From contig SYLY01000075.1 of assembly GCA_005808475.1 (NCBI GenBank), forward strand, positions 1-61,054: a stretch of 61,054 bases of DNA, in the 5' to 3' direction. Below are positions 44,601 through 52,133 of the stretch, piece after piece (position 1 is the first letter of the stretch; each line of letters begins with the position of its first letter). The notes beneath the pieces were generated by a model. It was not told the origin of the DNA and searched no databases. It saw only the letters and a program-made list of their open reading frames with translations. Source of the stretch: Acidobacteriota bacterium (GTDB lineage: Bacteria; Acidobacteriota; Terriglobia; Bryobacterales; Bryobacteraceae). Position numbers and translations under genes: made by a program.

Positions 44601-46045
44601 CATCGTTTCAGGTCGGCGCGGATGGAGCGGTGACCATTCAGAAGGCTCCGGTTTCCAATGGGCCGCGGCTGCTCCTGATCGACCGGACCGCGGGGCGGCT
44701 GCTGGTCCATGCCCCGGCGGGCGACGAACCGTGGCTCGACGGCAAGGCAGGGATCGAGACGGCCGCCGGCCTGGACGCGCACGAGATTGAAATCCGGCGT
44801 CAGGGCGAGGAGCCGCGGTCGATCCGCCTGCCTCCGCTGACGGCGGGCGGCCTGCAGATCTTCGTGCTCCGCCGCGGCAAGCCGGACTTCGGCACGATCG
44901 TCGTCTCGAGCAACGTCGACGATGTTCGGGTCAGGATCGACAGCTACGACATTCCGTTCGCGGTCAAGAACGGAACCGCCCTTCCCCGCATTCCGCCCGG
45001 GTCCCACAAGGTGGTGGTGAAGAAAGACGGCTATGAGCCGCTCGAGCCCGTGACGGTCACCGTGAAGGCGGGCGAGGACGCGATGGTGAAAGTGAACCTC
45101 CGGCCGCTGGAGGCTTCGTTCTCGGCGCGCGGACTGCCGGCGGGTTCGCAGTTGTACATCGACGGATCCGCGCGCGACGTAGCCGCGGACGGATCGGTGC
45201 AGGCCACGCTTCGGCCGGGAGATCACACGTTCGAACTCCGGAAAGGCAACGCACGCTCCAAGGCGGTCACCCGAAACGCGCGCGCGGGCGAACCGTTGGC
45301 CATCGGCGCCGCCGAGTTGGCGCTGATTCCCGCCACGGGAACGCTCGCGGTGGACGTGCAACCGGCCGGCGCGGCGATCTCGGTGAAGCGCGACGGCGAG
45401 ACTTCGTTCCGCGCGGTGACGCCTCCGGTGACGCTCCCGGAAGGCGCGTACACGGTAAGCGCGTCGGCGCCGGGACATTCCGCGTCGGAAACGCGCGTCA
45501 CTATCGCCGCGGGAAAGACCATCACCGCGTCGTTGCAACTGGCGGCAGCCGCCCGGCGTGAGCCGGAGTCCGCTCCAGCGCGGCCCGCGCCCACCGCCGC
45601 CGAACCGCCCAAGCCCGAGATGCCCGGCTGGCGCGAATCGAACGGGTGGATGCGGCGGCGCGGCGGAGGTTTCGCCCCGATGGGGGCCGTGAAGCCGGGA
45701 TCTCCGGTCTCCTTCCAGGCGGCGCTGCCCGACGGCAGGCGGCTCCAATGGATGATCTCCCGCGACGCCAAAAACTACATGCTCTTCAAGCTCGAACGGC
45801 GCAAGTTCGTCCAGATCGCCGTCACCAACGGCAAGCAGAGGACGGTGGCGGAGACGCCGGTGGACGCCAACCTCAAAGAGGGCGTCGCCGTCCGCATCGC
45901 GATCGCGGGCGCCAAGGCCGCTCACACGATCGGAGGCAGCGTGATCGAAACGGAACTCCCGCCGGATCAGACCGAGGGCGGCCAGTTCGGGTTCACCATT
46001 CCTGGCGGAGACGAGTTCGCGGTTCGAGACTTCAAGGGACGGTAG
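41603..46045 (+). CDS. Giant membrane Ser/Thr protein kinase with TPR-like and PEGA domains
   Basis: 1480 aa. The N-terminal kinase domain (about 7-275) is complete: glycine loop LGGMGVIF, Lys36 in VALK, HRDLKPSN (131-138), DFG (151-153) and APE (173-175). A very long helical/TPR-like region follows (about 290-860) with repeated ARxxLEAGKFDEA-type units, then a proline/alanine-rich linker and one membrane helix near 902-920 (LAAVGAAAVCLALIGGG). Beyond the membrane lie PEGA-type repeats (IPPGSHKVVVKKDGYEPLEP; LPEGAYTVSASAPGHSASE) and a C-terminal beta domain (GGQFGFTIPGGDEFAVRDF) resembling a lectin-like concanavalin fold. The kinase thus faces the cytoplasm and the PEGA part the periplasm. 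Its position next to tss genes suggests post-translational control of secretion, as for PpkA. Confidence 0.92.
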   Translation: MAETSRYRLKDTLGLGGMGVIFRARDTLMNRDVALKTILDVGDQGAKDLFYREWGIQASITHPNIAEIYDIGEMSFEGQNRPYFVMPLLRGATLGDLLRRDGHSLTPDRVIAILLQACRGLQAAHERKLIHRDLKPSNVFVLEDDSVKLIDFGIAHAGGSAHTSVRGTLSYMAPELLDGKPASAASDIFAAGVLSYEALTGRRPFPGPDDAAIAQAIRTVTPVPPSEIDPRIPGDVSRVIFKALAKQPWQRYGSVREFADYLNRAARREPIDLFDPAKVGPRMEKAMRAFERGDYSMATDIVAELEGEGNVDQQITSLRRQVEQAQRGVRIRQYLENARRLFDEQEYSLALRKVHEALELDEANPDSLALKNEIEKRRRARTAQEWSELARRHLDNNTFAQARSVLGNLLELKPDDTGAIALRSELDRREAEFDKVRGEKERLQKEARGAWDRGEVTSAMSSLERWMDIDRFTPETDASKVASVRNLFVTVRSEHEALRNAYEQARAMLEAGKFDEASGLCNLYLSKYPNHALFQSVRFDIDERRRQALSAFIAETDRRAGTEPDLDRRVAILEEAARRYPEESHFQRALEPARAKRDLVNSVLARARLFEERGKFSEALEQWELLGPVHGAYPGLEYEKDRVRKRREAQGRCDAKAAWIARVESMLDRGEYERGCADAARALSEFPGDPEIEEIGRTAEIRHERGFLAAAMVEDARAQLERGEPAAAVETLRKALAEDERHPVAKPLLARTLAEQARTAMEAGDRDAEAEALLAEAAECDPDHALVRGVRAILADRQRERAVSEVMAEARRLFNERNLAGALEVCRTALVRFPGEGRLSQLAANLSSALEEQNRKARKKEEPAAEPAAATPPPVPQALVAQPAPPPAPAPASRPVPKPRGSLAAVGAAAVCLALIGGGIQFFRSRHAPEAAIQTPATPDTPPAGVEPVAPPPPPVMPALAVVNEIDGAKITVNGAAAPEQAVPGVYAVEVTAQQSTAAASFQVGADGAVTIQKAPVSNGPRLLLIDRTAGRLLVHAPAGDEPWLDGKAGIETAAGLDAHEIEIRRQGEEPRSIRLPPLTAGGLQIFVLRRGKPDFGTIVVSSNVDDVRVRIDSYDIPFAVKNGTALPRIPPGSHKVVVKKDGYEPLEPVTVTVKAGEDAMVKVNLRPLEASFSARGLPAGSQLYIDGSARDVAADGSVQATLRPGDHTFELRKGNARSKAVTRNARAGEPLAIGAAELALIPATGTLAVDVQPAGAAISVKRDGETSFRAVTPPVTLPEGAYTVSASAPGHSASETRVTIAAGKTITASLQLAAAARREPESAPARPAPTAAEPPKPEMPGWRESNGWMRRRGGGFAPMGAVKPGSPVSFQAALPDGRRLQWMISRDAKNYMLFKLERRKFVQIAVTNGKQRTVAETPVDANLKEGVAVRIAIAGAKAAHTIGGSVIETELPPDQTEGGQFGFTIPGGDEFAVRDFKGR

Positions 46046-46054
46046 GATGGGCAG

Positions 46055-48529
46055 GTGAAGCCGGAGTGGTTCGCGCAACTCGAAGTCTTCTTCGAAGAGG
46101 CGTCCGGGTTGGCCCCGGCGCAACGCGCGCCCGTTCTCCGCAGGGCGTCGGAAACCGGTCCGGCGCTCGAGGAGGAGCTTCGCCGCATGCTCGCCGCCCA
46201 CGATGCCGGCGACGGCGCGGCGCCCGCTCCGTCCGTTGCGACCGAGGCCCGGCACATCCAGCCCGCCCGCCGTTATGGACCCTGGATCACCGGGCGTCTG
46301 CTCGGCCGCGGCGGCATGGGTTCGGTGTTCCTGGCAAGACGCGACGACGGCCAGTACGAGCGGGAAGTCGCGTTGAAGGTGTTGGCGGCTCACTTGGCGG
46401 ACGACTCCTTCCATCAGCGGTTTCTCGCCGAACGGCAGATCCTGGCGGAGCTCAGCCACCCGAATATCACCGGGATGCTCGATGGCGGAGTCGGCGAGGA
46501 CGGGTCGCCGTACCTGGTGATGGAGTACGTCGATGGCGAGCCACTGGACCATTGGTGCGATTCGCGCCGGCTGGGCCTCGAAGACCGCGTACGGCTGTTC
46601 CAGCAGGTCTGCGGCGCGGTGTCGCACGCCCACTCCCGGCTGGTGCTGCATCGAGACCTGAAGCCGTCGAACATCCTCGTCGACAAGGAAGGGCAGGCCC
46701 GCCTGCTCGATTTCGGAGCGGCCAAGCTGTTGTCCGGCGCCGGCCGCGGAGTTACGATGACCGGCGCGGCATTGATGACTCCGCGCTACGCCAGTCCCGA
46801 GCAGATGCGTCAGCGGAACGTGGGCACGCAGAGCGACATCTACTCGCTCGGCGTGGTTTTGTACGAACTGCTGGCGGGCGTGGGGCCGTTCGGGGAAAGC
46901 GGCGGTTCGCCGCTGGCCGATTTCCTGCGGTTGGCGGAGAACCGCGCGCCCGCGCCGCTGGGGTCCGAACTGGGCCCGGACGCCGCCGCGAATCGCGGCA
47001 TGCCGGAGAACCGTCTGCTGGCGCGGCTGCGGGGCGATCTCCGGTCCATTTGCGCCAAGGCTCTGGCGGTCGAAACCACGCAACGATACCTGACCGTGGA
47101 GGAGTTGGCCGCGGATCTGCGGCGCTATCTGGCGGGCGAGCCGGTGGAAGCCCACGAGCCCGGATTCGCCTACCGCTTGGGAAAGTTCGTGTCCCGGAAC
47201 GCGAAGGCGGTGGCGGCGTCCGCCGTGGCGTGCGCACTCCTGGCCGGAACCGGCGCCTATGCCTGGCGGGAGCGCATTCAGGGCGCGGAGCGGCTGGAAG
47301 AAGCCCGCTCCATGGCGAACTACCTGCTGTTCGATCTGTACGACCGCGTCAACGAACTTCCGGGGTCCACCGCCCTGCGGGCGCGGATGGCCGGAGAAGC
47401 GCAGGCCCGGTTGGACCGGCTGGCGGCGCTCTCCGGCGCAAGCGTCGAACTCCGGTTGGAAGCGGCCACCGGATACAACCGGCTGGCGGAGATACAGGGA
47501 ATCTCGGGGTCGTCCAGCATGGGGGGCACGCAGGCCGCGGCGGAGAACCTCGCCAAGGCGAGGCGGATCGTCGACGGCATCCTCGCCGCCGAACCCGGTC
47601 ATCGCTCGGCGTTGATTCAGCGGGCGGCGAACTCGTTGCTGAGCGCCAAGCTGCAAAACTGGAATCGGAGAAACACCAAGGCGGCGCGGCCCGCGATCGA
47701 ACAGGCGCGGCGCGACCTCGAGGCTTCGAAGGACCCCTCGTCGCCGCGTTGGGCGGATGTCTCCGCGGTGCTGGCGATTCAGGACGCCGACCTCGCCGAG
47801 TTCGACCGCGATTTCGCCGGGGAGGAACGGATCGCCCAGGCGGCCCTCGACCGGCTCGCGGCGGGACCGCCGCCCCCGGAGGGCGCGGCCGATGCCGTCC
47901 TGCGGCGCGTGGCGCTGCTGAAGCGGCGCGGCAACGCCCTGTACGGACTGAGCCGGTTCGAGGGGGCGCTCGCCTCCTACCAGGAGGCGCACTCCCTGCT
48001 CCAGAAGGCCGCCGTTCGCAACCCCAACCATCCCGAACTGCTTTACGCCTCGATGGACATGAGCTACCAGATGGCGTACTCGTACGGCGAACTCGGCCAA
48101 CCCGGGCAAATGCTGGACAGCACCATGGACAGTCTGCGGACCGCGGAACGGCTGGTCGCTCTCGACACGGAGAACCAGGCGCTCCGCCGCTCTTACTGGA
48201 ACAAACGGCAGGCGCTCGCCGAAAGTCTGGCGGTCCTCGGCCGCTTCGAGGATTCGATCCGCGAACAGCAGACAGTGCTCGAAGCCCGAAAGGAGGCGCG
48301 CGCGGCCCAACCGGACTCGAATCTGGCCGATGAGAATGTCGAGGTCACGCAATCGACCTTAGCTGGCATCCTCGCGCGCGCGGGCCAACGAGACCGGGCG
48401 TGCCAGCTGGCCCGGCGGACCATGGAGAGTTCCGAAGCCCTGCACCGCGCCGGCGGCATGACGGAGAAGACGTGGGCCGGTCAACGAACCTCGCTCGGCC
48501 CGGTGCTATCGGCTTGCACTGTCAAATGA
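46055..48529 (+). CDS. Membrane Ser/Thr protein kinase with C-terminal TPR-like region
   Basis: 824 aa, GTG start 9 bp after the first kinase gene with AGGATGGG upstream. An N-terminal helical extension (1-70; FAQLEVFFEEASGL) is typical of acidobacterial kinases. The kinase domain (about 74-350) has LGRGGMGSVF, Lys108, HRDLKPSN from 199, and DFG at 219-221 with a PRYASPEQ activation segment. One membrane helix lies near 388-406 (AVAASAVACALLAGTGAYAW). The C-terminal 410 residues are helical repeats (for example ALYGLSRFEGALASYQEAHS), presumably extracytoplasmic sensing or scaffold. It is co-transcribed with the first kinase and ends 47 bp before tssK1. Substrates are unknown. Confidence 0.92.
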   Translation: MKPEWFAQLEVFFEEASGLAPAQRAPVLRRASETGPALEEELRRMLAAHDAGDGAAPAPSVATEARHIQPARRYGPWITGRLLGRGGMGSVFLARRDDGQYEREVALKVLAAHLADDSFHQRFLAERQILAELSHPNITGMLDGGVGEDGSPYLVMEYVDGEPLDHWCDSRRLGLEDRVRLFQQVCGAVSHAHSRLVLHRDLKPSNILVDKEGQARLLDFGAAKLLSGAGRGVTMTGAALMTPRYASPEQMRQRNVGTQSDIYSLGVVLYELLAGVGPFGESGGSPLADFLRLAENRAPAPLGSELGPDAAANRGMPENRLLARLRGDLRSICAKALAVETTQRYLTVEELAADLRRYLAGEPVEAHEPGFAYRLGKFVSRNAKAVAASAVACALLAGTGAYAWRERIQGAERLEEARSMANYLLFDLYDRVNELPGSTALRARMAGEAQARLDRLAALSGASVELRLEAATGYNRLAEIQGISGSSSMGGTQAAAENLAKARRIVDGILAAEPGHRSALIQRAANSLLSAKLQNWNRRNTKAARPAIEQARRDLEASKDPSSPRWADVSAVLAIQDADLAEFDRDFAGEERIAQAALDRLAAGPPPPEGAADAVLRRVALLKRRGNALYGLSRFEGALASYQEAHSLLQKAAVRNPNHPELLYASMDMSYQMAYSYGELGQPGQMLDSTMDSLRTAERLVALDTENQALRRSYWNKRQALAESLAVLGRFEDSIREQQTVLEARKEARAAQPDSNLADENVEVTQSTLAGILARAGQRDRACQLARRTMESSEALHRAGGMTEKTWAGQRTSLGPVLSACTVK

Positions 48530-48539
48530 CGGACGGCGC

Positions 48540-48570
48540 GAGTCGTTTCTCCCCCGGTTCTCGCTAGTAC
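48540..48570 (+). promoter_or_regulatory. Promoter-like element shared with the kinase gene (tssK1 copy)
   Basis: This is the second copy of the element at 41566-41596: CGCTAGTAC ends six bases before the tssK1 ATG. It lies between the second kinase gene and tssK1, giving the secretion genes their own start under what appears to be the same control. Confidence 0.6.
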
Positions 48571-48576
48571 TCTCGA

Positions 48577-49962
48577 ATGCCGAATCCGAACCGCGCGCCG
48601 GTGGAGACGCCAGGCCTCCGGCCCGTGCTGTGGTTGAAGGGATGCTTCCTGACGCCGCAGCATCTGCAGGCGAACGACCGGTACCTCGAGCGGCGCATCA
48701 GCTTCGAACGCGCCGCGTTCCACGCCCACGCGCACGGCTGGCTGCGGCTGACGGTGGACGAAGGGCAGTTGGCGGCCGGCCGGGTCCAACTGGTGGAAGC
48801 TCGTGGCATTCTCCCCGACGGCCTGCCGGTGGACGCGCCATCCAACGGACCGCTACCCCCGGCGAGAGCGATCGAAGGCTACTTCCCGGCCGGCGAAGAC
48901 AGTCTGGACGTCTTCGTCTGCGTTCCCGAGGAGCGGATGTTCGAGCGCAACGTCTCCATCGAGCCCGGCGGGCGTTCGCGCTACGTCGCGGTCTCGTCGT
49001 CGATGCCGGACGATACGGCTCCCGGCGTCGTGCGGCCGCTGCAGGTGGCGTCGGCGAACCTGCGCCTGCTGTTCGAAGGCGAGCACCGCGAAGGCTACGC
49101 CTGCCTGGCCGCGCTCCGTCTGCGGCGCAACGAGACCGGCCGGTACTACACCGATCCCGCTTTCGCGCCTCCGGTCCTCCGGATCTCGGCGAGCGAGCGG
49201 CTGCGCGCCATCGGCCGGCGTCTGGTGGAGGATCTTCAGGTGCGCGCGGCGTCGCTGGCGGGCGTGCGCCGGCAGAAAAACCTCAATCTCGCGGAGTTCA
49301 CGGCGGGAGACATCGCTCAGTTTTGGCTGCTCCATACGGCGCACTCCAGCTATCCGGTGCTGCGGCATCTGGTGGAAACCGCGGACGCGCACCCGGAGGA
49401 AGTGTTCGCGGAGATGATCGAACTCGCCGGCGCGCTGCTGACGTTCTCCACCCGCCACACCCAGCGCGATCTACCGGACTACGATCACGACAGGCTCGGC
49501 GAATCGTTCGGCGCCCTGGACGCCTTGGTGCGAGACCTGCTGGCCACCGTGGTTCCAGCCAACTTCGTGTCGATCGCCTTGCGGATCATGCAGCCGTCCA
49601 TCCACGGCGCGGCGATCGACGACGAGAAGCTGTTCCACGGAACGCGCTTCTATCTGGGAATCGAAGCCGAAACGGACGCGCAGGAGCTGATCGAGAGGGT
49701 CCCGCAACTGGTGAAGGTCTGTTCGGCGCAGCACATCGAACATCTGGTGCGGCAGGCGCTGCCCGGCGCGTCGCTGATCCACGAGCCGCGGCCGCCAGTG
49801 GCCATCCCGGTGAAGCTGCGGCATCAGTACTTCAAGATCAGCCCCGCCGGATTGGCTTGGGAGGCCGTGGCGCGGTCGCGCACCCTGGCGGTGTACATCC
49901 CGGGCGACCTGCCGAAACCGAAGGTGGAGTTGATCGTCGTGTTCGAGGATCCCAACCGGTGA
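48577..49962 (+). CDS. tssK: Type VI secretion baseplate protein TssK, copy 1
   Basis: 461 aa. The N terminus has the hallmark LKGCFLTPQHLQANDRYLERR. The family's PDYDHDRLGESFGALDALVRDLL segment lies about two thirds along, and KVCSAQHIEHLVRQALPGASL precedes the C-terminal receptor-binding part (HQYFKISPAGLAWEAV...YIPGDLPKPKVELIVVFE). Length is normal for TssK (about 440-460). TssK links the baseplate (TssF/G) to the membrane complex (TssL/M). A second, clearly different tssK lies 820 bp downstream. No Shine-Dalgarno precedes the ATG; the shared promoter element suggests a leaderless mRNA. Confidence 0.95.
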   Translation: MPNPNRAPVETPGLRPVLWLKGCFLTPQHLQANDRYLERRISFERAAFHAHAHGWLRLTVDEGQLAAGRVQLVEARGILPDGLPVDAPSNGPLPPARAIEGYFPAGEDSLDVFVCVPEERMFERNVSIEPGGRSRYVAVSSSMPDDTAPGVVRPLQVASANLRLLFEGEHREGYACLAALRLRRNETGRYYTDPAFAPPVLRISASERLRAIGRRLVEDLQVRAASLAGVRRQKNLNLAEFTAGDIAQFWLLHTAHSSYPVLRHLVETADAHPEEVFAEMIELAGALLTFSTRHTQRDLPDYDHDRLGESFGALDALVRDLLATVVPANFVSIALRIMQPSIHGAAIDDEKLFHGTRFYLGIEAETDAQELIERVPQLVKVCSAQHIEHLVRQALPGASLIHEPRPPVAIPVKLRHQYFKISPAGLAWEAVARSRTLAVYIPGDLPKPKVELIVVFEDPNR

Positions 49963-49966
49963 CGGT

Positions 49967-50749
49967 TCAACGGGCGAGCTTGACGATGACGAGAATGATC
50001 AGACCCACCGCAGCCGCGGCCAGCAGCACGGTGAGCCACGCCGGTAGCGTGGACGCGGGCGAAGGCGCGGGAGCCGGCGGGGGAGTGGGCCGTTCGGGCC
50101 CCTGGGCGGCCGCGGGTCTCAGAAACCGCGAGTACTCGCTCGATTCGGGGGAGCCCTGCGCGGGGAGGTTGGCAGGCGCGGCGGCGCCGAAGATACCCGT
50201 CGCTTCACCCGAAGCCGCCGGCGGACTGGAGGGCGCCCCGGTTCCCACGAAGAACCGGGTGAACTCGCCCGGTTCGGAGAACGGCTTCCCGGATGGCGCC
50301 TCCATCCCGGCCGTGGGGACGCTGGCGGGCAGCGCGTGCGGATTGGCGGCCATCGGCTGTTGGAAAAACCTCGTGAAGTCGCCTGGCTCGGAGGAAACCG
50401 GCGGAGGAGCGGGCGGCGCCGGAGGAGTGGGAACCGGCGGAGGAGCGGGAGCGCGGCGCGGCGCGGCGGCCGGAACAATCTGGTCGAAAAGGCTGGTGAA
50501 CTCGCCGGCGGCCGGCAACACGGGCGCGGGATCCCAATCGCGCCAGGAAGGCGAATCCTCGGTGATCATCGCCGCCGGAACGTCGTTGACGCGAAGCAAG
50601 CCGGCGGTTGCCATGGCGGGCGGCAAGTCCCCCGGCGCGAGAAACCGGATCAGCACCGGACGGCCCGATTCGCGGTCGAGAGCGTGGAACAGCGCGCCCG
50701 CCCGGCTTTTCAGCGTGGCAAGGATCTCGTATCTGCCGTCGAGCACCAT
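49967..50749 (-). CDS. Tail-anchored protein with repeated GEFTRFF-type motifs, inverted between the two tssK genes
   Basis: 260 aa. The first 40 residues (LDGRYEILATLKSRAG, then DRESGRPVLIRFLAP) look like the first strands of a Ser/Thr kinase domain, but the rest of a kinase is absent. A proline/alanine-rich disordered region carries five spaced copies of one short motif: GEFTSLF (about 82-88), GDFTRFF (123-129), GEFTRFF (161-167), GEATGIF (181-187) and SEYSRFL (204-210). A single membrane helix (PAWLTVLLAAAAVGLIILVI) ends the protein, so it is tail-anchored with the repeats in the cytoplasm. It is the only minus-strand gene inside the tss run, 4 bp from the tssK1 stop. A GTG two codons upstream (50755) is an alternative start. 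The family is unknown to me. Confidence 0.78.
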   Translation of the reverse strand: MVLDGRYEILATLKSRAGALFHALDRESGRPVLIRFLAPGDLPPAMATAGLLRVNDVPAAMITEDSPSWRDWDPAPVLPAAGEFTSLFDQIVPAAAPRRAPAPPPVPTPPAPPAPPPVSSEPGDFTRFFQQPMAANPHALPASVPTAGMEAPSGKPFSEPGEFTRFFVGTGAPSSPPAASGEATGIFGAAAPANLPAQGSPESSEYSRFLRPAAAQGPERPTPPPAPAPSPASTLPAWLTVLLAAAAVGLIILVIVKLAR

Positions 50750-50760
50750 GGACACTTCGG

Positions 50761-50766
50761 ATCATA
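50761..50766 (-). promoter_or_regulatory. Putative -10 element of the inverted repeat-motif gene
   Basis: TATGAT on the minus strand lies 11 bases before the ATG at 50749 and 5 bases before the alternative GTG at 50755. It sits in the 33-bp gap to the divergent tssK2 start, so the transcript would have almost no leader. Confidence 0.35.
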
Positions 50767-50782
50767 CCAAGCGGAGCAAACG

Positions 50783-52090
50783 ATGACGAAAACGGGCAAA
50801 CCGGTCTGGTCGGAGGGAATGCACCTGGGCCCGCAGCATTTCCAGATGCAGAGCCTCTATTTCGAGACGTTGCTCCAGGCGCGGGCCGAGGCATTGGAAT
50901 TCGCTTCATACGGCCTGCTGGAGTTGGCGGTGGACGAGGCCGCTCTGCTCGACGGAACGCTGAGCGTTCGCCGCGCGGTGGGAATGTGGGCGGACTCCCT
51001 GCCGTTTCAATGCCCGGAGGCGGACTCGCTGCCGGCCCCACGCGCGCTGGACGATCTGATCCGTCCGGGCGAGCACGACGCGGTGATCTGGCTCGCCGCC
51101 GGTCCGCCGCGGTTCACCCGTTCGGACACGCTCACGCCCGACCTGATCTCTGGCGTCGACGAGCAGTGGGTGGCCACGGCGCGGCAGAATCTGCGCTGGG
51201 CTCGCGCGGGCGAAGTGGCCGGCGCCGCCGGATTCCCCGTTCTTCGCGCGCGCCGCAAACCCGGCGGCGGCTTCGAGATCGACGGCGCCTTCCACGGACC
51301 GTGCCTGCGCCTATCCGCCGCGCCGGCGCTGCCCCGCGCTTTGGACGCGTTGATCGAACTGATGGAATCCACCGCGCAGGCGGCGCCGCATCCGCGCGAC
51401 CTCACGCCCGGTGCGAGCGGCTACTCGGCGCAAGGCATCGGACAGGCGTGGTTCCTGCACACGGTGAATTCGGGACTGGCGAGCCTGCGGAGGCACCGGA
51501 GAGGCGCCTTGGCCCACCCGGAGCGCTTGTACCGCGATCTGGCCCGGCTGGCCGGCGCGCTGTGCACGTTCGGACTGGACGCGCACCCATCGGACCTGCC
51601 GCTGTACGATCACGACGAGCCGGCTCCGGTCTTCGCGCGGCTGTTCTCCCACATCCGCGAGCATTTGAATCTGGTGGCGCCCAGCAACTGCGCCAGTCCC
51701 GTCTTGCGGGCGGCGGGAAAGTACTTCCACGAAGGCGAAGTCGCCGATTCGCGTTGGGTGGTCCGCTCGCGATGGTACCTTTCGATGCGTTCGCCGATCG
51801 GCGACGCCGCGCTGATCGACGCCGTGCCCCGGCTGGTGAAGTTCTGCTCGCGCGAGTTCGTCCCCAAGCTGGTGGATCGCGCGCTGCCGGGACTGCGGCT
51901 GCGGCACACCACCACTCCGCCCTCGGCGATCTCGCCGCGCATCGACCGCCAGTACTTCGAGATCGACCAGGCGGGTCCGTGCTGGGAGCATCTGGTCAAA
52001 ACGGGGCTTTTCGGCATCTACGTGCCCGGCGAATTCGGAGAAGCGGAGATCGAAGTGGCGATCCTGCTCGAGGCGCCGCCGGATCGCTGA
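50783..52090 (+). CDS. tssK: Type VI secretion baseplate protein TssK, copy 2
   Basis: 435 aa. KPVWSEGMHLGPQHFQMQSLYFETL at the start is the canonical TssK N terminus. Later blocks (ALIDAVPRLVKFCSREFVPKLVDRALPGLRLRH and RQYFEIDQAGPCWEHLVKTGLFGIYVPGEFGEAEIEV) match the C-terminal TssK region. It is 26 residues shorter than copy 1, and by eye the two differ throughout outside these blocks, so they are old paralogues rather than a recent duplication. The ATG has GCGGAG upstream. It leads directly into tssL (43 bp gap). Whether the baseplate uses both proteins together or alternately is unknown. Confidence 0.95.
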   Translation: MTKTGKPVWSEGMHLGPQHFQMQSLYFETLLQARAEALEFASYGLLELAVDEAALLDGTLSVRRAVGMWADSLPFQCPEADSLPAPRALDDLIRPGEHDAVIWLAAGPPRFTRSDTLTPDLISGVDEQWVATARQNLRWARAGEVAGAAGFPVLRARRKPGGGFEIDGAFHGPCLRLSAAPALPRALDALIELMESTAQAAPHPRDLTPGASGYSAQGIGQAWFLHTVNSGLASLRRHRRGALAHPERLYRDLARLAGALCTFGLDAHPSDLPLYDHDEPAPVFARLFSHIREHLNLVAPSNCASPVLRAAGKYFHEGEVADSRWVVRSRWYLSMRSPIGDAALIDAVPRLVKFCSREFVPKLVDRALPGLRLRHTTTPPSAISPRIDRQYFEIDQAGPCWEHLVKTGLFGIYVPGEFGEAEIEVAILLEAPPDR

Positions 52091-52133
52091 GCCATTCCGG
52101 CGCCAATCCTCGCAGTGCGATTGAAGAGATCGC

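Noticed and set aside
45646-48333. 895-codon plus-strand frame overlapping the second kinase in another phase
   Set aside because: The kinase frame has HRDLKPSN, DFG and a membrane helix; the alternative frame is Arg/Gly-rich with no features.
44279-48352. 1357-codon open frame on the minus strand across both kinase genes
   Set aside because: It is a shadow of two genes with complete kinase motifs. The composition is biased and no domains are visible.
50336-52090. Longer version of TssK2 starting at 50336
   Set aside because: The extension lies antisense to the repeat-motif gene, is Arg/Gly-rich, and the canonical TssK N terminus begins at 50783 with a ribosome binding site.
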